Both the position numbers and the translations under genes were made by a program. This document shows, in pieces, positions 33,629 through 43,755 of a DNA stretch of 64,000 nucleotides. Position 1 is the stretch's first letter. Each line of letters starts with the position of its first letter. This DNA is from Sphingobacteriales bacterium. Lineage in GTDB: Bacteria > Bacteroidota > Bacteroidia > Sphingobacteriales > Sphingobacteriaceae. Where the stretch lies: the NCBI GenBank assembly GCA_025353765.1, contig JANXOD010000035.1:62001-126000 (forward strand), in the 5' to 3' direction. A model generated the notes under the pieces. That model worked only from the letters and a program-made list of their open reading frames with translations. It ran no database searches and was not told the origin of the DNA.

Positions 33629-35452
33629 TTACTCAATCACCAAGAATTGGCTTTGGGTATCTATTCCGTCAGTCCAAATCACGTTATAAATGCCTGTCTT
33701 TAATCCATTTAAATCTACTTTAGTTTGCAAAACATCTTTCTCAACAGAGGTAGTTTTAAATATTTTTCCAGCCATATCTACTAACTTTAATTGTGCAGAG
33801 TTGGTGCTGCTTGGGTGTTGTACCCACACATCCTCTCTGGCTGGGTTAGGATATAATACTATGTTAGATTGCTTTAAGCTTATTTTTACCTGTATAATAT
33901 CACTGTAGGTAAATTTCGCATCATTATCCATCATTTTCAGACGGTAATAATTGCTTCCATTTTTTGGTGTTTGATGTATAAAAGAATAATATCTGATAGC
34001 CGTACTATTACCGGCTGCTGTTATAGAATCAATAGTGCTAAAAGTTTCGCCCGTACCGTATTCAACGTTAAAATGTGATGTGTTTTCCTCACTGGCTGTT
34101 TTCCAGTTTAGTTGCGTTTGATTACCCACAACCTTACCATTGAAGCTAATTAATTTTAGTGGAAGTGGAGTAAAAGAACTTTCATACGCTCCCATATCTA
34201 CTATACCACCATTTTGTGAATTAAATATTCGTGCATTACCGGCTATATCTTTACTATTTGGGGCAATGGGCGTATTGTCTCCTGCATCAACTGCCGGTGA
34301 AGTTTGCTGTAGATATAGGCCATCGTCACTTGTGGCATATAGGCCATCATTGCCGGCAGGGTTAGCCGAATTTACAAACAGAGGATTTGTAGCTATATTA
34401 CCCGTTCCCACATAACCACCTTGTACCAAACTATAGTTAACTGCTGATGAATTGGTATTACTACTGCCAACAATCCCGCTTGTATTACCATATATAATCG
34501 AATTTTGGATGGTGAATGTTGACCCCGAAATATACATTGCACCTCCTTGATTAGCACCTGCAGTATTATTGGTAAACGTGCTACTATAAATGGTTATGCC
34601 AGGGTTAGAGATACTATATACTCCACCACCAAAAGAAGCACTATTGCCAATAAATATACTATTATTAATATCGGGTGAAGCATTGTCATTAAACATTCCA
34701 CCACCATAGCGTGTGGCGGTATTATTGCTAAATATGCAATTACTAATGCCCGGAGATGAAAAACTATTCAATATTGCACCCCCATCTAAAAGTGTGGAAT
34801 TACCTATGAATATACTATTAGTGATAGTTGGATTGGAAAAGGATGCATTATATATTCCATTATTTAAGTTGTTTTTAAATGTGCAATTATTAATGATTGG
34901 CGAGGACCCAGAGTTATACATTCCGCCACCTTGATATTGATAAATACCTACACCCGATATAACTGAAAAAGTACCGCCATTTGCATTTCCATTTTTAATA
35001 TCAAATCCATCTAAAATAGTACTGCTATTATTATTAACAGATACTACCACATGATAAGCATTATCGGTAACATCGCCAACAACACCAAGGTCGCCACTTA
35101 AAATAGTAGGATTAGTAGCAATAATGCGCTGAGATAATAAAGTTTCGGTACCTGCAAAACCACCATATAAAATGACTCCGTTTTTTAATACAAAAGTTAG
35201 TTCTCTATTATCAATACTGCCTGATACGGGGTTAATAGTAGGTATATAAGTACCTTTTGATACCCAAATTTGAGTAGCGGCAGCCGCATTATTAATTAAA
35301 GTTTGTAATTGTATACCCGGAGCGGCTTTTGTCCAACTTGAGCCATCTTGAGGTGCACTGCCGCCATTTGGGGTTACATAAATAGTTGCTTTTGCAGCGC
35401 CTGCGATCAGAAGGAAAAAAACACTAATGAAAACAAGTAATTTTTTTTTCAT
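33629..35452 (-). CDS. T9SS-exported right-handed beta-helix protein
   Basis: A 607-residue secreted protein: signal peptide (residues 1-~23), a region ~30-430 of parallel beta-helix type with repeated N-N-x-I/T-F-x-x-N motifs (SPIINNCTFKNN, NPTITNSIFIGN, SPGISNCIFSNN), ending in the polymorphic-outer-membrane-like AVDAGDNTPIAPNSKDIAGN...DMGAYE motif. It ends in a type A T9SS sorting domain (~530-607: VVLYPNPAREDVWV to KTGIYNVIWTDG). It would pass the outer membrane by the type IX system and be released or attached to the surface; a polysaccharide-binding or lyase role is possible. A run of nine A follows the ATG. Confidence 0.92.
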   Translation of the reverse strand: MKKKLLVFISVFFLLIAGAAKATIYVTPNGGSAPQDGSSWTKAAPGIQLQTLINNAAAATQIWVSKGTYIPTINPVSGSIDNRELTFVLKNGVILYGGFAGTETLLSQRIIATNPTILSGDLGVVGDVTDNAYHVVVSVNNNSSTILDGFDIKNGNANGGTFSVISGVGIYQYQGGGMYNSGSSPIINNCTFKNNLNNGIYNASFSNPTITNSIFIGNSTLLDGGAILNSFSSPGISNCIFSNNTATRYGGGMFNDNASPDINNSIFIGNSASFGGGVYSISNPGITIYSSTFTNNTAGANQGGAMYISGSTFTIQNSIIYGNTSGIVGSSNTNSSAVNYSLVQGGYVGTGNIATNPLFVNSANPAGNDGLYATSDDGLYLQQTSPAVDAGDNTPIAPNSKDIAGNARIFNSQNGGIVDMGAYESSFTPLPLKLISFNGKVVGNQTQLNWKTASEENTSHFNVEYGTGETFSTIDSITAAGNSTAIRYYSFIHQTPKNGSNYYRLKMMDNDAKFTYSDIIQVKISLKQSNIVLYPNPAREDVWVQHPSSTNSAQLKLVDMAGKIFKTTSVEKDVLQTKVDLNGLKTGIYNVIWTDGIDTQSQFLVIE

Positions 35453-35681
35453 GATATTATTGTTTTAGATTTTTTATGGGAATTAAAATTATGTAAAAAT
35501 ACATATTTTGTTAATAAACTAATAAGACATAGGAATGATTGCCAATAGTATAAAATTTGTTAAAGATATTATACAGTTTTTTATTAAAGACAGATCTTAA
35601 AGTTAAAAACTTAAGACACGCCATATAATAGTAGTGTTAATAGGCTCTAACAAGGGAATAAATGACATAGATCCTGGACTT

Positions 35682-37358
35682 CTATTTCAACCTCTCCTTT
35701 AAATCCAGCTTATGTTTTCTTGCTGTGTCTAGTGCAATATCGTAACCGGCATCTGCATGACGTATAACGCCCATTGCCGGATCGTTATGTAAAACCCGCT
35801 TAATTCTACGTTCTGCATCTGCGGTACCATCAGCAACGATAACCATCCCCGCATGGATAGAATAACCAATACCCACACCGCCGCCATGATGTAAAGAAAT
35901 CCAACTCGCTCCGCCAGCGGTATTGATTAATGCATTTAAAACCGGCCAGTCAGCAACGGCATCTGATCCATCTTTCATGGCTTCGGTTTCCCGGTTGGGT
36001 GAGGCTACAGAACCTGTATCTAAATGATCCCGGCCGATTACAATAGGAGCTTTTACTTTTCCATCTGCAACTAATTTATTAAAGGCTAGTCCGGCTTTTT
36101 CGCGTTCGCCCTGGCCAAGCCAACAGATCCGGGCGGGTAATCCCTGGAAAGCAATCCGTTCCTGTGCCATGGTGATCCATCGGCGCAAGCCTTCATTTTC
36201 CGGGAAAAGTTCTAAGATCAATTTGTCTGTTTCATAAATATCCTGCGGATCTCCACTTAATGCTGCCCAGCGGAAAGGCCCTTTACCTTCGCAAAATAAG
36301 GGACGAATATAGGCTGGTACAAATCCGGGGAAATCAAATGCATTTTTAACTCCGGCTTCTAAAGCACGTCCGCGTAAATTATTGCCATAATCAAACGTAA
36401 TAGCGCCGCGTTTTTGCAGTTCCAGCATTTGCTCCACATGTTTTGCCATGGTTGCATAAGATCGTTTTACATACTCATCCGGATTTTGATCCCGTAAAAC
36501 TTTTGCCTGTTCAACAGTTAATCCTTCCGGGAAATAACCGATCAGCGGATCATGTGCGGAAGTTTGGTCAGTTAGTATATCAGGTATTATATTCCGATCA
36601 ATTAATCGCTGTAAAAGATCAACTGCATTGCAAACTACGCCTATAGATAATGCTTTTCCTTCTTTTTTATATTGAAGTGCTCGATCAATCGCTGTATCAA
36701 TATCCAGTTCAATTTCATCAATATATCGTGTTTCCAATCGTTTACGGATGCGCCATTCTTCTACTTCCGCCGCAAGGCAAACACCTTCATTCATGGTAAT
36801 AGCCAAAGGTTGTGCGCCACCCATCCCACCTAAACCTGCAGTAACAGAAAGTGTTCCTTTTAATGAACCATTAAAATGCTGACGGGCAATTTCCCCAAAT
36901 GTTTCATACGTGCCCTGCACAATTCCCTGTGACCCGATATAGATCCATGATCCGGCTGTCATCTGGCCATACATCATTAAACCTTTATCTTCTAATTCAT
37001 CAAAATGTTGCTGTGTTGCCCATTTTGGAACCAGTTGAGAATTTGATATCAGAACACGAGGTGCATCTTTATGGGTTGGTAATATGCCAACTGCTTTGCC
37101 TGATTGAATAAGTAAGGTTTCATCATCTTCCAGATCTTTTAAAGCTTTAATGATCAGCTCAAGTGCCTCCGGATTTCGGGCTGCTTTACCTCGTCCGCCG
37201 TATACAATCAGCTCTTGTGGCCTTTCCGCTACATCCGGATCTAGATTATTTAACAACATTCTTAATGCAGCTTCCTGTACCCAGCCTTTGCAGTTTAATG
37301 CAGTTCCGGTAGGTGTATTTTTTATAGATAGATCAATTGATGGTGATAGGGTAGCCAT
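35682..37358 (-). CDS. hutU: Urocanate hydratase
   Basis: A 558-residue urocanase, which hydrates urocanate to imidazolonepropionate in histidine breakdown using tightly bound NAD+ as electrophile. Length and sequence are typical: [25 protein letters not shown]-like region ([19 protein letters not shown]), [14 protein letters not shown], and the conserved Cys region in [11 protein letters not shown]. The C-terminus has the [23 protein letters not shown] signature. No hutH, hutI or hutG neighbour is in the window, so the pathway genes are dispersed here. It is divergent from the His/Cys-rich small protein gene. Confidence 0.97.
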   Translation of the reverse strand: MATLSPSIDLSIKNTPTGTALNCKGWVQEAALRMLLNNLDPDVAERPQELIVYGGRGKAARNPEALELIIKALKDLEDDETLLIQSGKAVGILPTHKDAPRVLISNSQLVPKWATQQHFDELEDKGLMMYGQMTAGSWIYIGSQGIVQGTYETFGEIARQHFNGSLKGTLSVTAGLGGMGGAQPLAITMNEGVCLAAEVEEWRIRKRLETRYIDEIELDIDTAIDRALQYKKEGKALSIGVVCNAVDLLQRLIDRNIIPDILTDQTSAHDPLIGYFPEGLTVEQAKVLRDQNPDEYVKRSYATMAKHVEQMLELQKRGAITFDYGNNLRGRALEAGVKNAFDFPGFVPAYIRPLFCEGKGPFRWAALSGDPQDIYETDKLILELFPENEGLRRWITMAQERIAFQGLPARICWLGQGEREKAGLAFNKLVADGKVKAPIVIGRDHLDTGSVASPNRETEAMKDGSDAVADWPVLNALINTAGGASWISLHHGGGVGIGYSIHAGMVIVADGTADAERRIKRVLHNDPAMGVIRHADAGYDIALDTARKHKLDLKERLK

Positions 37359-37442
37359 GTGAATATTTTTTATAGTATTACGCGAACAAATTTAAATGAA
37401 TTAGGTTTATATATTTTAATTACTTTTGTTTCTCTCATTGGT

Positions 37443-37787
37443 ATGAAAGGTATAAAAAAATCTATAGGAATTGCACTATCTCTGGTGCTGTTACTGAGTT
37501 TCTCGGTAACTATCATTCCATTGGATTTTCTTCATAGCCATCAAAACTTACGCACAGTTTGTGAAAATACAAAAACGCATACACCCTGTAACCACAAAGC
37601 ACATGTAGCGTCAAAAGCAGATTTCTGCTGGGTTTGTGCCGTGCATTTTGATAAAACATTTACAAAAACATCCCTGCTTGATAAAATAAAATCATCTCCT
37701 GCTTTATCCCTGTTTACTGATAATGACTTTACGGGATATTTTATTGAGCAGTTGTTTGCTACTCTACGAGGTCCTCCTTCCGAATAA
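37443..37787 (+). CDS. Small exported His/Cys-rich protein upstream of a TonB receptor
   Basis: About 114 residues starting at the ATG at 37443 (an in-frame extension to 37359 uses upstream codons that would lie in the hutU promoter region). A hydrophobic N-terminal segment (GIALSLVLLLSFSVTII) is followed by a cluster of possible metal ligands: HSHQNLRTVC, HTPCNHKAH and FCWVCAVHFD. No family is recognised. It lies 79 bases upstream of the ZnuD-like TonB receptor gene on the same strand. Inference: a periplasmic metal-binding partner of that receptor. Confidence 0.7.
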   Translation: MKGIKKSIGIALSLVLLLSFSVTIIPLDFLHSHQNLRTVCENTKTHTPCNHKAHVASKADFCWVCAVHFDKTFTKTSLLDKIKSSPALSLFTDNDFTGYFIEQLFATLRGPPSE

Positions 37788-37866
37788 ATTTTAATTTCTT
37801 TTATTAAAAAATGCTATGCCCATCACATAAGCATTCTTATTTATTGTTTTCTTATTTTTTATCATC

Positions 37867-40185
37867 ATGAAATTGAAATATATTTTTCTATCTATTACTG
37901 CTTTATTGCTGTCTGTGACAAGCCTGTTTGCTCATGAAATTGCAATGGCCGGTAAAGTTGTGGATGCTCAAACTAAAGAGCCTTTGCCTGGAGCAGCGGT
38001 GTCTCTTCCGGATCTTCGTATAACTGTGATAACTGACGTTAACGGAACATTTAATTTCAAAAATATTCCTTCCCGTGGGCGTTTTTTAGTGGAGGTTAGA
38101 TTTATTGGATATAAAACATTAACCCAAACGGTTGATCTATCCGTAACCACAAATTTTGAATTTGCATTAGAGCCCAGTATGATTGAAGCTCGCGAAGTTG
38201 TAGTAACCGGTTCTGCCTTTAGTTCTGATAAGCGTAAAAATAGTACGTCTGTTGCATCGGTTGGTAAGGCAGAGTTGTTGAGCCGCCCTTCTACTAATCT
38301 GATAGATGCCATATCTCGCATACCAGGCGTAGCTCAGGTAACTACCGGAGCAGCTATTTCAAAACCTGTAATTCGTGGTTTAAGTTATAATCGTGTGTTA
38401 ACCATGAATAATGGTGTTAAACAACAAGGACAACAATGGGGAGATGAGCATGGTATCGAAATTGACCAGTATAGTGCAGATCGTGTGGAGGTATTAAGAG
38501 GTCCCGCAAGTTTAATGTATGGTTCTGATGCATTAGGTGGTGTAATTAATATCTTGGATGCTCTTCCTGCTCCGGAAGGGACTATTCAGGGAGAGTTTCT
38601 TACAAATTATGCCACAAATAATGGCTTATCAGGAAGCTCATTAATGTTTCAGGGGAACGATAACGGCTTTATTTACAGAGTTCGGGGTTCATATAAAAAT
38701 GCCTATTCTTATGAAACACCAACGGGGTATGTTCCAAACTCAGGTTTTAATGAAACCAGTTTTGAAGGGCAAATCGGCTTAAATAAAAAATGGGGCTATG
38801 CCCATTTAGATGTATCCAGCTTCCGTAATAATATTGGTTTTTATGAGCCTAAACTTGATGCAAATGGCAATTTTATTGATGATAATGGGAATAATTTTAC
38901 CGAATCTCAATTTAAAGACAGAACACTTGCATTTCCTAAGCAGGATGTTCGTCACTATAAAATAGCTTTAAACAGTAATATTCTTGTAGGCGATGGTAGT
39001 TTGAAAGCTACTTTAGGCTTTCAGCATAATCTTCGCAGAGAACTGAGCGCAGCTAATACAAATCCGGATTTGTTCCTTAACATGTATACCTATAGTTATG
39101 ATCTTAAATACGCTTTTAATGAAGTGAATGGCTGGGCTCCCATCATTGGTGCTTCAGGTGAAATGATCCATAGTTTAAATACCCAGGGTAATGAGCAATT
39201 AGTTCCAGATTTCGACTCAAAAGCATTGGGTGTGTTTGCTTACGTTAAAAAAACATGGGGAGATAATACCTTCAATGTTGGTGGGCGTTTTGATTATCGT
39301 AAATTGCATGGAAAGGCTTTTGATAATGGCAATGCTTCATTTAGTGCTTTTTCAAATACTTTTTCTAATGTAAGCGGCGCAACTGGCTATACACATGAAT
39401 TTAATGATCGATTGAGCTTTAAAACCAATTTAGGAACAGCGTTTAGAGCACCCAATATTGCAGAACTATCTTCAAATGGGGTACATTCAGGTGCATTCCG
39501 TTACGAAATTGGTAATCCTGATTTAAAACCTGAACAAAGTTATCAGTTTGATGCATCTCTGGATTATCAATCTAATAAAGTTAGTGCAAGCCTTGGCGGA
39601 TTTGCCAATTATATCAATAAATACATTTATTATAGGAATACTCCTGGCGAAACTATCTTAGTAGACGGGAATACCTATCCTGTATATCGCTTTGTTCAGG
39701 ATGATGCCTTGTTACATGGTTTAGAGGCTACCTTAACCTTACACCCTGTTAATTTTATTCATTTCGAAAACAGTTTCTCTTATACTATAGCAACTAATCG
39801 TATAACCAATCAACCTCTTCCATTCATTCCTGCAGCTGTTTTACATAATGAGTTACGTTTTGAGCCAAAAATTAGCAGAACTAAAAAATCTTATATTTCT
39901 GTAGGATTGGATAATACTTTTAAACAAGACAGGGTAGATCAGTTTGAAACCACAACTGGCAGTTATTCATTACTAAATGCCGGAATTGGTACTACCATAA
40001 AACTGAGCAAACAGCAAGATTTGACACTTTATGTATCCGGAAAAAACCTGTTAGATAGAAAATATTACGATCATTTAAGCCGCTTTAAACCAGGCAGATT
40101 AGATGCATCAGATCCAACATTTGGTATCTACAACCCGGGGCGTATCATATCATTTGGGCTTACTTTACCCTTTGCTTTTAAATAA
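37867..40185 (+). CDS. TonB-dependent outer-membrane receptor (ZnuD-like, metal uptake)
   Basis: A 772-residue receptor with a signal peptide (~1-22), a CarboxypepD_reg-like domain (~25-110: GKVVDAQTKEPLPGAAVSL), a plug domain (~115-235 with IRGLSYNRVL and RVEVLRGPASLMYGSDALGGVINI) and a C-terminal 22-strand barrel ending in the aromatic LPFAFK. The plug loop QQWGDEHGIEIDQY resembles the zinc receptors of the ZnuD type, and the preceding His/Cys-rich gene fits metal import. Siderophore or cobalamin uptake remains possible. A terminator follows at 40210. Confidence 0.9.
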   Translation: MKLKYIFLSITALLLSVTSLFAHEIAMAGKVVDAQTKEPLPGAAVSLPDLRITVITDVNGTFNFKNIPSRGRFLVEVRFIGYKTLTQTVDLSVTTNFEFALEPSMIEAREVVVTGSAFSSDKRKNSTSVASVGKAELLSRPSTNLIDAISRIPGVAQVTTGAAISKPVIRGLSYNRVLTMNNGVKQQGQQWGDEHGIEIDQYSADRVEVLRGPASLMYGSDALGGVINILDALPAPEGTIQGEFLTNYATNNGLSGSSLMFQGNDNGFIYRVRGSYKNAYSYETPTGYVPNSGFNETSFEGQIGLNKKWGYAHLDVSSFRNNIGFYEPKLDANGNFIDDNGNNFTESQFKDRTLAFPKQDVRHYKIALNSNILVGDGSLKATLGFQHNLRRELSAANTNPDLFLNMYTYSYDLKYAFNEVNGWAPIIGASGEMIHSLNTQGNEQLVPDFDSKALGVFAYVKKTWGDNTFNVGGRFDYRKLHGKAFDNGNASFSAFSNTFSNVSGATGYTHEFNDRLSFKTNLGTAFRAPNIAELSSNGVHSGAFRYEIGNPDLKPEQSYQFDASLDYQSNKVSASLGGFANYINKYIYYRNTPGETILVDGNTYPVYRFVQDDALLHGLEATLTLHPVNFIHFENSFSYTIATNRITNQPLPFIPAAVLHNELRFEPKISRTKKSYISVGLDNTFKQDRVDQFETTTGSYSLLNAGIGTTIKLSKQQDLTLYVSGKNLLDRKYYDHLSRFKPGRLDASDPTFGIYNPGRIISFGLTLPFAFK

Positions 40186-40209
40186 GTCTTCTTTAATGTT
40201 TAATTCTCA

Positions 40210-40242
40210 AACCCGTTTACTGAAAAGTAACGGGTTTTTTGT
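40210..40242 (+). terminator. Terminator of the TonB receptor gene
   Basis: AACCCGTT (40210-40217) pairs with AACGGGTT (40229-40236), followed by TTTTTTG; a standard rho-independent terminator. Confidence 0.8.
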
Positions 40243-40283
40243 TGTCTTAGTTAGAGAAATATTTGAGTTAGGCAAGAATATGA

Positions 40284-40553
40284 TTATTTCCCACTGCTCT
40301 TAGTGACCATTTTCTTTATATCATTTACAGTATAATTCATAAGCATATCAGGCATTAACCATATTACGTTTGAGTGATATTTTCCATCTGTACCGCGTAA
40401 TCTGAAAGAAATCGTGTTAATACGTGGAGTTCTATGTCCGCCATAATCCCCATGAGCTCCAAATATGGGGTCAAACTCAGGAAATGCTTCTTTTATTACT
40501 CCAGAAATTCGGTTCATTTCAATCTTTGAAGCTTTCCTGTTTTGATTTCCCAT
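40284..40553 (-). CDS. Hypothetical small basic protein
   Basis: 89 residues, soluble, basic, with no signal peptide. Sequence includes EAFPEFDPIFGAHGDYGGHR and ISFRLRGTDGKYHSNVIWLMPD, which look like a folded alpha/beta domain rather than a random frame. No family recognised; it is flanked by the TonB receptor terminator and the holB upstream region, both on the other strand. Confidence 0.55.
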   Translation of the reverse strand: MGNQNRKASKIEMNRISGVIKEAFPEFDPIFGAHGDYGGHRTPRINTISFRLRGTDGKYHSNVIWLMPDMLMNYTVNDIKKMVTKSSGK

Positions 40554-40752
40554 AACTAAGTTTTCTGAAATTTTTATCGTTCAAATTTTAACTTGTTCTT
40601 GACCTTAAATATAAATTGATAAGGGTGAAATGTTTTTCTATAGTCAAATGTAAGTCATAGACATTAGAGATCGGTTGCGGTGATTATAAATTTTGAACAA
40701 AATTCATTTATCTTAAGTCTTACATCTCACATCTAATTCTTATTTTGCATCC

Positions 40753-41898
40753 ATGCAGTTTAGTGATATTATTGGGCAGGAAGAAGTTAAGCAACATTTG
40801 ATTCAAACTGTTTTAGAGAACAGGGTTAGTCATGCGCAGTTGTTTCTTGGTCCGGAAGGGTCTGGGAGTCTCCCGCTTGCATTGGCTTATGCTCAATTTA
40901 TTTCCTGTCAAAATCGCCAACCTTTAGATAGTTGCGGAGAATGCTCATCCTGCCGGAAATATAATAAACTGATACATCCCGACCTTCATTTTTCTTACCC
41001 ATTTTTTGCCAAACATAAGGATGATACTGCTTTAACTTTTTTAACAGAATGGCGGGAAGCTTTTCTAGCCAATCCCTATTTAAATTTGGATGAATGGCGA
41101 AATCAGCTGGATGCAGCCAATAAGCAGGCGAATATTAATATTGCCGAATGCCATCACATCATCCAAAAATTGAGCTTAAAGCCATTTGAAGCTGAGTACA
41201 AAGTGCTTATTATGTGGTTGCCAGAATATTTGGATAAGGTTGGTAATACACTGCTTAAAATCATTGAAGAGCCTGCACAAAAAACATTGTTTTTGTTAGT
41301 TTCCCAAAACCAGGATCACATATTAAATACCATTCTTTCCAGAACTCAACTAGTAAAAATTCCGCGTTTAAGTAATGATGAGATCAAGAATTACCTGGTT
41401 CAATCAAAAAGTATTTTAGAAACTAAGGCCTCACAAATTGCTTATTTGAGCGAAGGAAATTTACATGCCGCTCTGAGTTTTTTGAAAGAGGAGGAGAATG
41501 ATAACTTCCAATTTTTTTCGGAATGGATGCGAATGAGTTTTGCAGATCAGGGAATTAAAATTGTTGATTTTGTAGATATCGCGGCAAAATTGGGTAGGGA
41601 GAATCAAAAGAATTTTTTGCGTTATGGCATTAACCTTATCCGCGAAAGCGTCATGATACTTTCTGGAGCATCAAACCTGGTGCATTTGTCAAATGCAGAG
41701 CTAGAATTCATCACTAAGTTTAGCAAACAGTTGAATTTGGCTAAGGCCGAAGCATTGATAAATGAGTTGGAAAAAGCTCATTATCATTTAGAGCGGAATG
41801 CAAATCCGAAAATTTTATTTTTAGATGTATCTTTACAATTCGTTAAAATTTTAAAGTTTAATACGCTCCCTTCGGGGACTCAATATATACTTACTTAA
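40753..41898 (+). CDS. holB: DNA polymerase III subunit delta'-like clamp-loader protein
   Basis: A 381-residue clamp-loader AAA+ protein. The N-terminus MQFSDIIGQEEVKQHL is typical; the zinc module is visible as Cys52, Cys61, Cys64, Cys67 (CGECSSCRK). The Walker A position reads GPEGSGSL, lacking the Lys that binds phosphate, which fits delta' as the non-hydrolysing subunit. Further motifs are KVLIMWLPEYLDKVGNTLLKIIEEP and the sensor 1 SRTQ region. It is the first gene of the holB-ricT-gldH operon (one base between holB and ricT). Confidence 0.92.
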   Translation: MQFSDIIGQEEVKQHLIQTVLENRVSHAQLFLGPEGSGSLPLALAYAQFISCQNRQPLDSCGECSSCRKYNKLIHPDLHFSYPFFAKHKDDTALTFLTEWREAFLANPYLNLDEWRNQLDAANKQANINIAECHHIIQKLSLKPFEAEYKVLIMWLPEYLDKVGNTLLKIIEEPAQKTLFLLVSQNQDHILNTILSRTQLVKIPRLSNDEIKNYLVQSKSILETKASQIAYLSEGNLHAALSFLKEEENDNFQFFSEWMRMSFADQGIKIVDFVDIAAKLGRENQKNFLRYGINLIRESVMILSGASNLVHLSNAELEFITKFSKQLNLAKAEALINELEKAHYHLERNANPKILFLDVSLQFVKILKFNTLPSGTQYILT

Positions 41899-41899
41899 T

Positions 41900-43207
41900 A
41901 TGGGATGTGGAAGTTGTTCAACAGGCGGTTGTGCGCCTGCAGGCTGCAAAAGTAATGGTTCATGCCTTACAAATGGTTGCAGTAAATTAGATGTTTACGA
42001 TTGGCTGTCGCACATGGATATGCCATCTAATTATAAGCCCTTTAATATTATTGAGATTAAATTTAAGGGCTCAAGGAAAGAGTTTTTTCTCAATATAGAA
42101 AATCTATACCTGGAAGCCGGGGAACTGGTTGCCGTTGAAACTACTACAGGAGGCTATGATATTGGCCATGTTTCTTTAACAGGAGAATTAGTGCGCATGC
42201 AATTAAAAAAGCGAAATGTGCGTACTGAGGATGTAGCTAAAAAGATTTACCGGAAAGCTACTCCCGCTGATGTAGAGAAGTGGAAATTAGCAAAAGAAGC
42301 CGAATTTGAAACCATGCATAAAGCTAGGGTTTTGGCTAAAGAGCTTGGCCTGGCTATGAAATTAAGTGATGTAGATTACCAGGGAGATAAAACAAAAGCT
42401 ACGTTCTTTTATACTGCCGGAGGCCGGGTTGATTTTCGTGAATTGATTAAACGTATGGCCGAAACGTTTCATATCCGTATTGAGATGCGGCAGATTGGTA
42501 TGCGGCAGGAAGCCAGCAGATTGGGTGGAATTGGATCTTGTGGACGTGAACTTTGTTGCTCTACCTGGTTAACTGATTTTAAAACAGTTTCTACATCGGC
42601 GGCACGTTACCAAAATCTTTCTTTAAATACATTAAAGTTAGCCGGACAATGTGGTAAATTAAAATGCTGTTTAAACTATGAATTAGATACCTACATGGAT
42701 GCCTTAAAAGATATTCCGAATAATGTAGACCGACTGGAAACAGTCATAGGAACAGTAAGGCACCAAAAAACAGATATCTTCAAAAAATTAATGTGGTTTA
42801 GTTACCCTAATGATGATAACTGGATTCCGCTAGAAATTTCACGTGTGAAAGAAATACAGCAATTAAATAAAGAAGGCATTAAGCCAGATTATTTGAAAGA
42901 GGAAACTGCTGAAGCAGATAAACCGGTAACGGCTAAGGTGCTGGATTATGAAAATGTAGTAGGCCAGGATAGCTTAACCCGATTAGATCATAAAAGAGGC
43001 GGTAACGGGAAAAACAATAATCGGAACAATCGCAATAAATCCAAGCCGGGACAGCAAAACCAGGCTAAGCCGAGCAATGCTTTGGTTGACGGTAACAAAA
43101 CTCCGGATAAACCCGCAGCACCAGAGAATCGTGCTGTAAACCCTAATAGAAATAATAATCGCAGGCCAAATAATAATAGAAACAATCGTCCAAAACCTAC
43201 AGAATAA
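41900..43207 (+). CDS. ricT: PSP1-domain protein (RicT/YaaT-like regulatory iron-sulfur complex subunit)
   Basis: A 435-residue PSP1/YaaT-family protein. A Cys-rich N-terminus (MGCGSCSTGGCAPAGC) precedes the PSP1 domain (~75-290) with the conserved CGRELCCSTWL and CGKLKCCLNYELDTY motifs, where Cys residues can hold Fe-S clusters in Ric complexes. In Bacillus the family acts in RNA processing and biofilm control; its role in Bacteroidota is not settled. The last ~75 residues are Asn/Arg/Lys/Pro-rich low complexity, common in Bacteroidota homologues. It abuts holB and gldH with 1-0 base gaps. Confidence 0.9.
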   Translation: MGCGSCSTGGCAPAGCKSNGSCLTNGCSKLDVYDWLSHMDMPSNYKPFNIIEIKFKGSRKEFFLNIENLYLEAGELVAVETTTGGYDIGHVSLTGELVRMQLKKRNVRTEDVAKKIYRKATPADVEKWKLAKEAEFETMHKARVLAKELGLAMKLSDVDYQGDKTKATFFYTAGGRVDFRELIKRMAETFHIRIEMRQIGMRQEASRLGGIGSCGRELCCSTWLTDFKTVSTSAARYQNLSLNTLKLAGQCGKLKCCLNYELDTYMDALKDIPNNVDRLETVIGTVRHQKTDIFKKLMWFSYPNDDNWIPLEISRVKEIQQLNKEGIKPDYLKEETAEADKPVTAKVLDYENVVGQDSLTRLDHKRGGNGKNNNRNNRNKSKPGQQNQAKPSNALVDGNKTPDKPAAPENRAVNPNRNNNRRPNNNRNNRPKPTE

Positions 43208-43690
43208 ATGAATTTCATTGGAAAGCGATCTTTAACTGCAGCTTTTTTAGTTATCACTGTTTTTTTTACTTCCTGTGAGGATACAAAAACCATTGTGGAT
43301 ACTAACCTGGAAATGAATAGCCATGATTGGAGTTATCTTAATAAGGTGCGCATCCCCGTAACTATTCAGAACGAAAGTATAGCCTATAATGTGTATGTGA
43401 ACTTGCGTCATACGGCGGATTATAAATATTCTAATATCTTTTTATTGATTGAAACTACCGGTCCCGATGGTAAAAAAACGACAGAACGTAAAGAGTTTAC
43501 TTTAGCTCAACCCGATGGGGAATGGTTGGGAAAAGGCTCCGGTAATATGTATAGCTATCAATTGCCTTATAAAATGGATTATCGCTTTGCTAAGAAAGGG
43601 AAATATACATTTCAGTTAGAGCAAAATATGCGTGATAACCCTTTACGTGAGATTACAGATGTTGGGATAAGGGTAGAGAAGGCGGAGTAA
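43208..43690 (+). CDS. gldH: Gliding motility lipoprotein GldH
   Basis: A 160-residue lipoprotein (signal ending VFFTSCED, Cys23) with the GldH pattern: DTNLEMNSHDWSYLNKVRIPV, YNVYVNLRHTADYKYSNIFL and the C-terminal LEQNMRDNPLREITDVGIRVE. GldH is needed for gliding and for stable GldK in the T9SS/gliding machinery of Flavobacterium, and also occurs in non-gliding Bacteroidota. The ATG directly follows the ricT stop codon. Its presence fits the T9SS cargo gene at 33.6 kb. Confidence 0.93.
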   Translation: MNFIGKRSLTAAFLVITVFFTSCEDTKTIVDTNLEMNSHDWSYLNKVRIPVTIQNESIAYNVYVNLRHTADYKYSNIFLLIETTGPDGKKTTERKEFTLAQPDGEWLGKGSGNMYSYQLPYKMDYRFAKKGKYTFQLEQNMRDNPLREITDVGIRVEKAE

Positions 43691-43755
43691 TTCCTTAATT
43701 TGAAAATTTGATAATGTGTTGATTTATCTCTTGGCACAGTTCCGTGAACGCTCTC

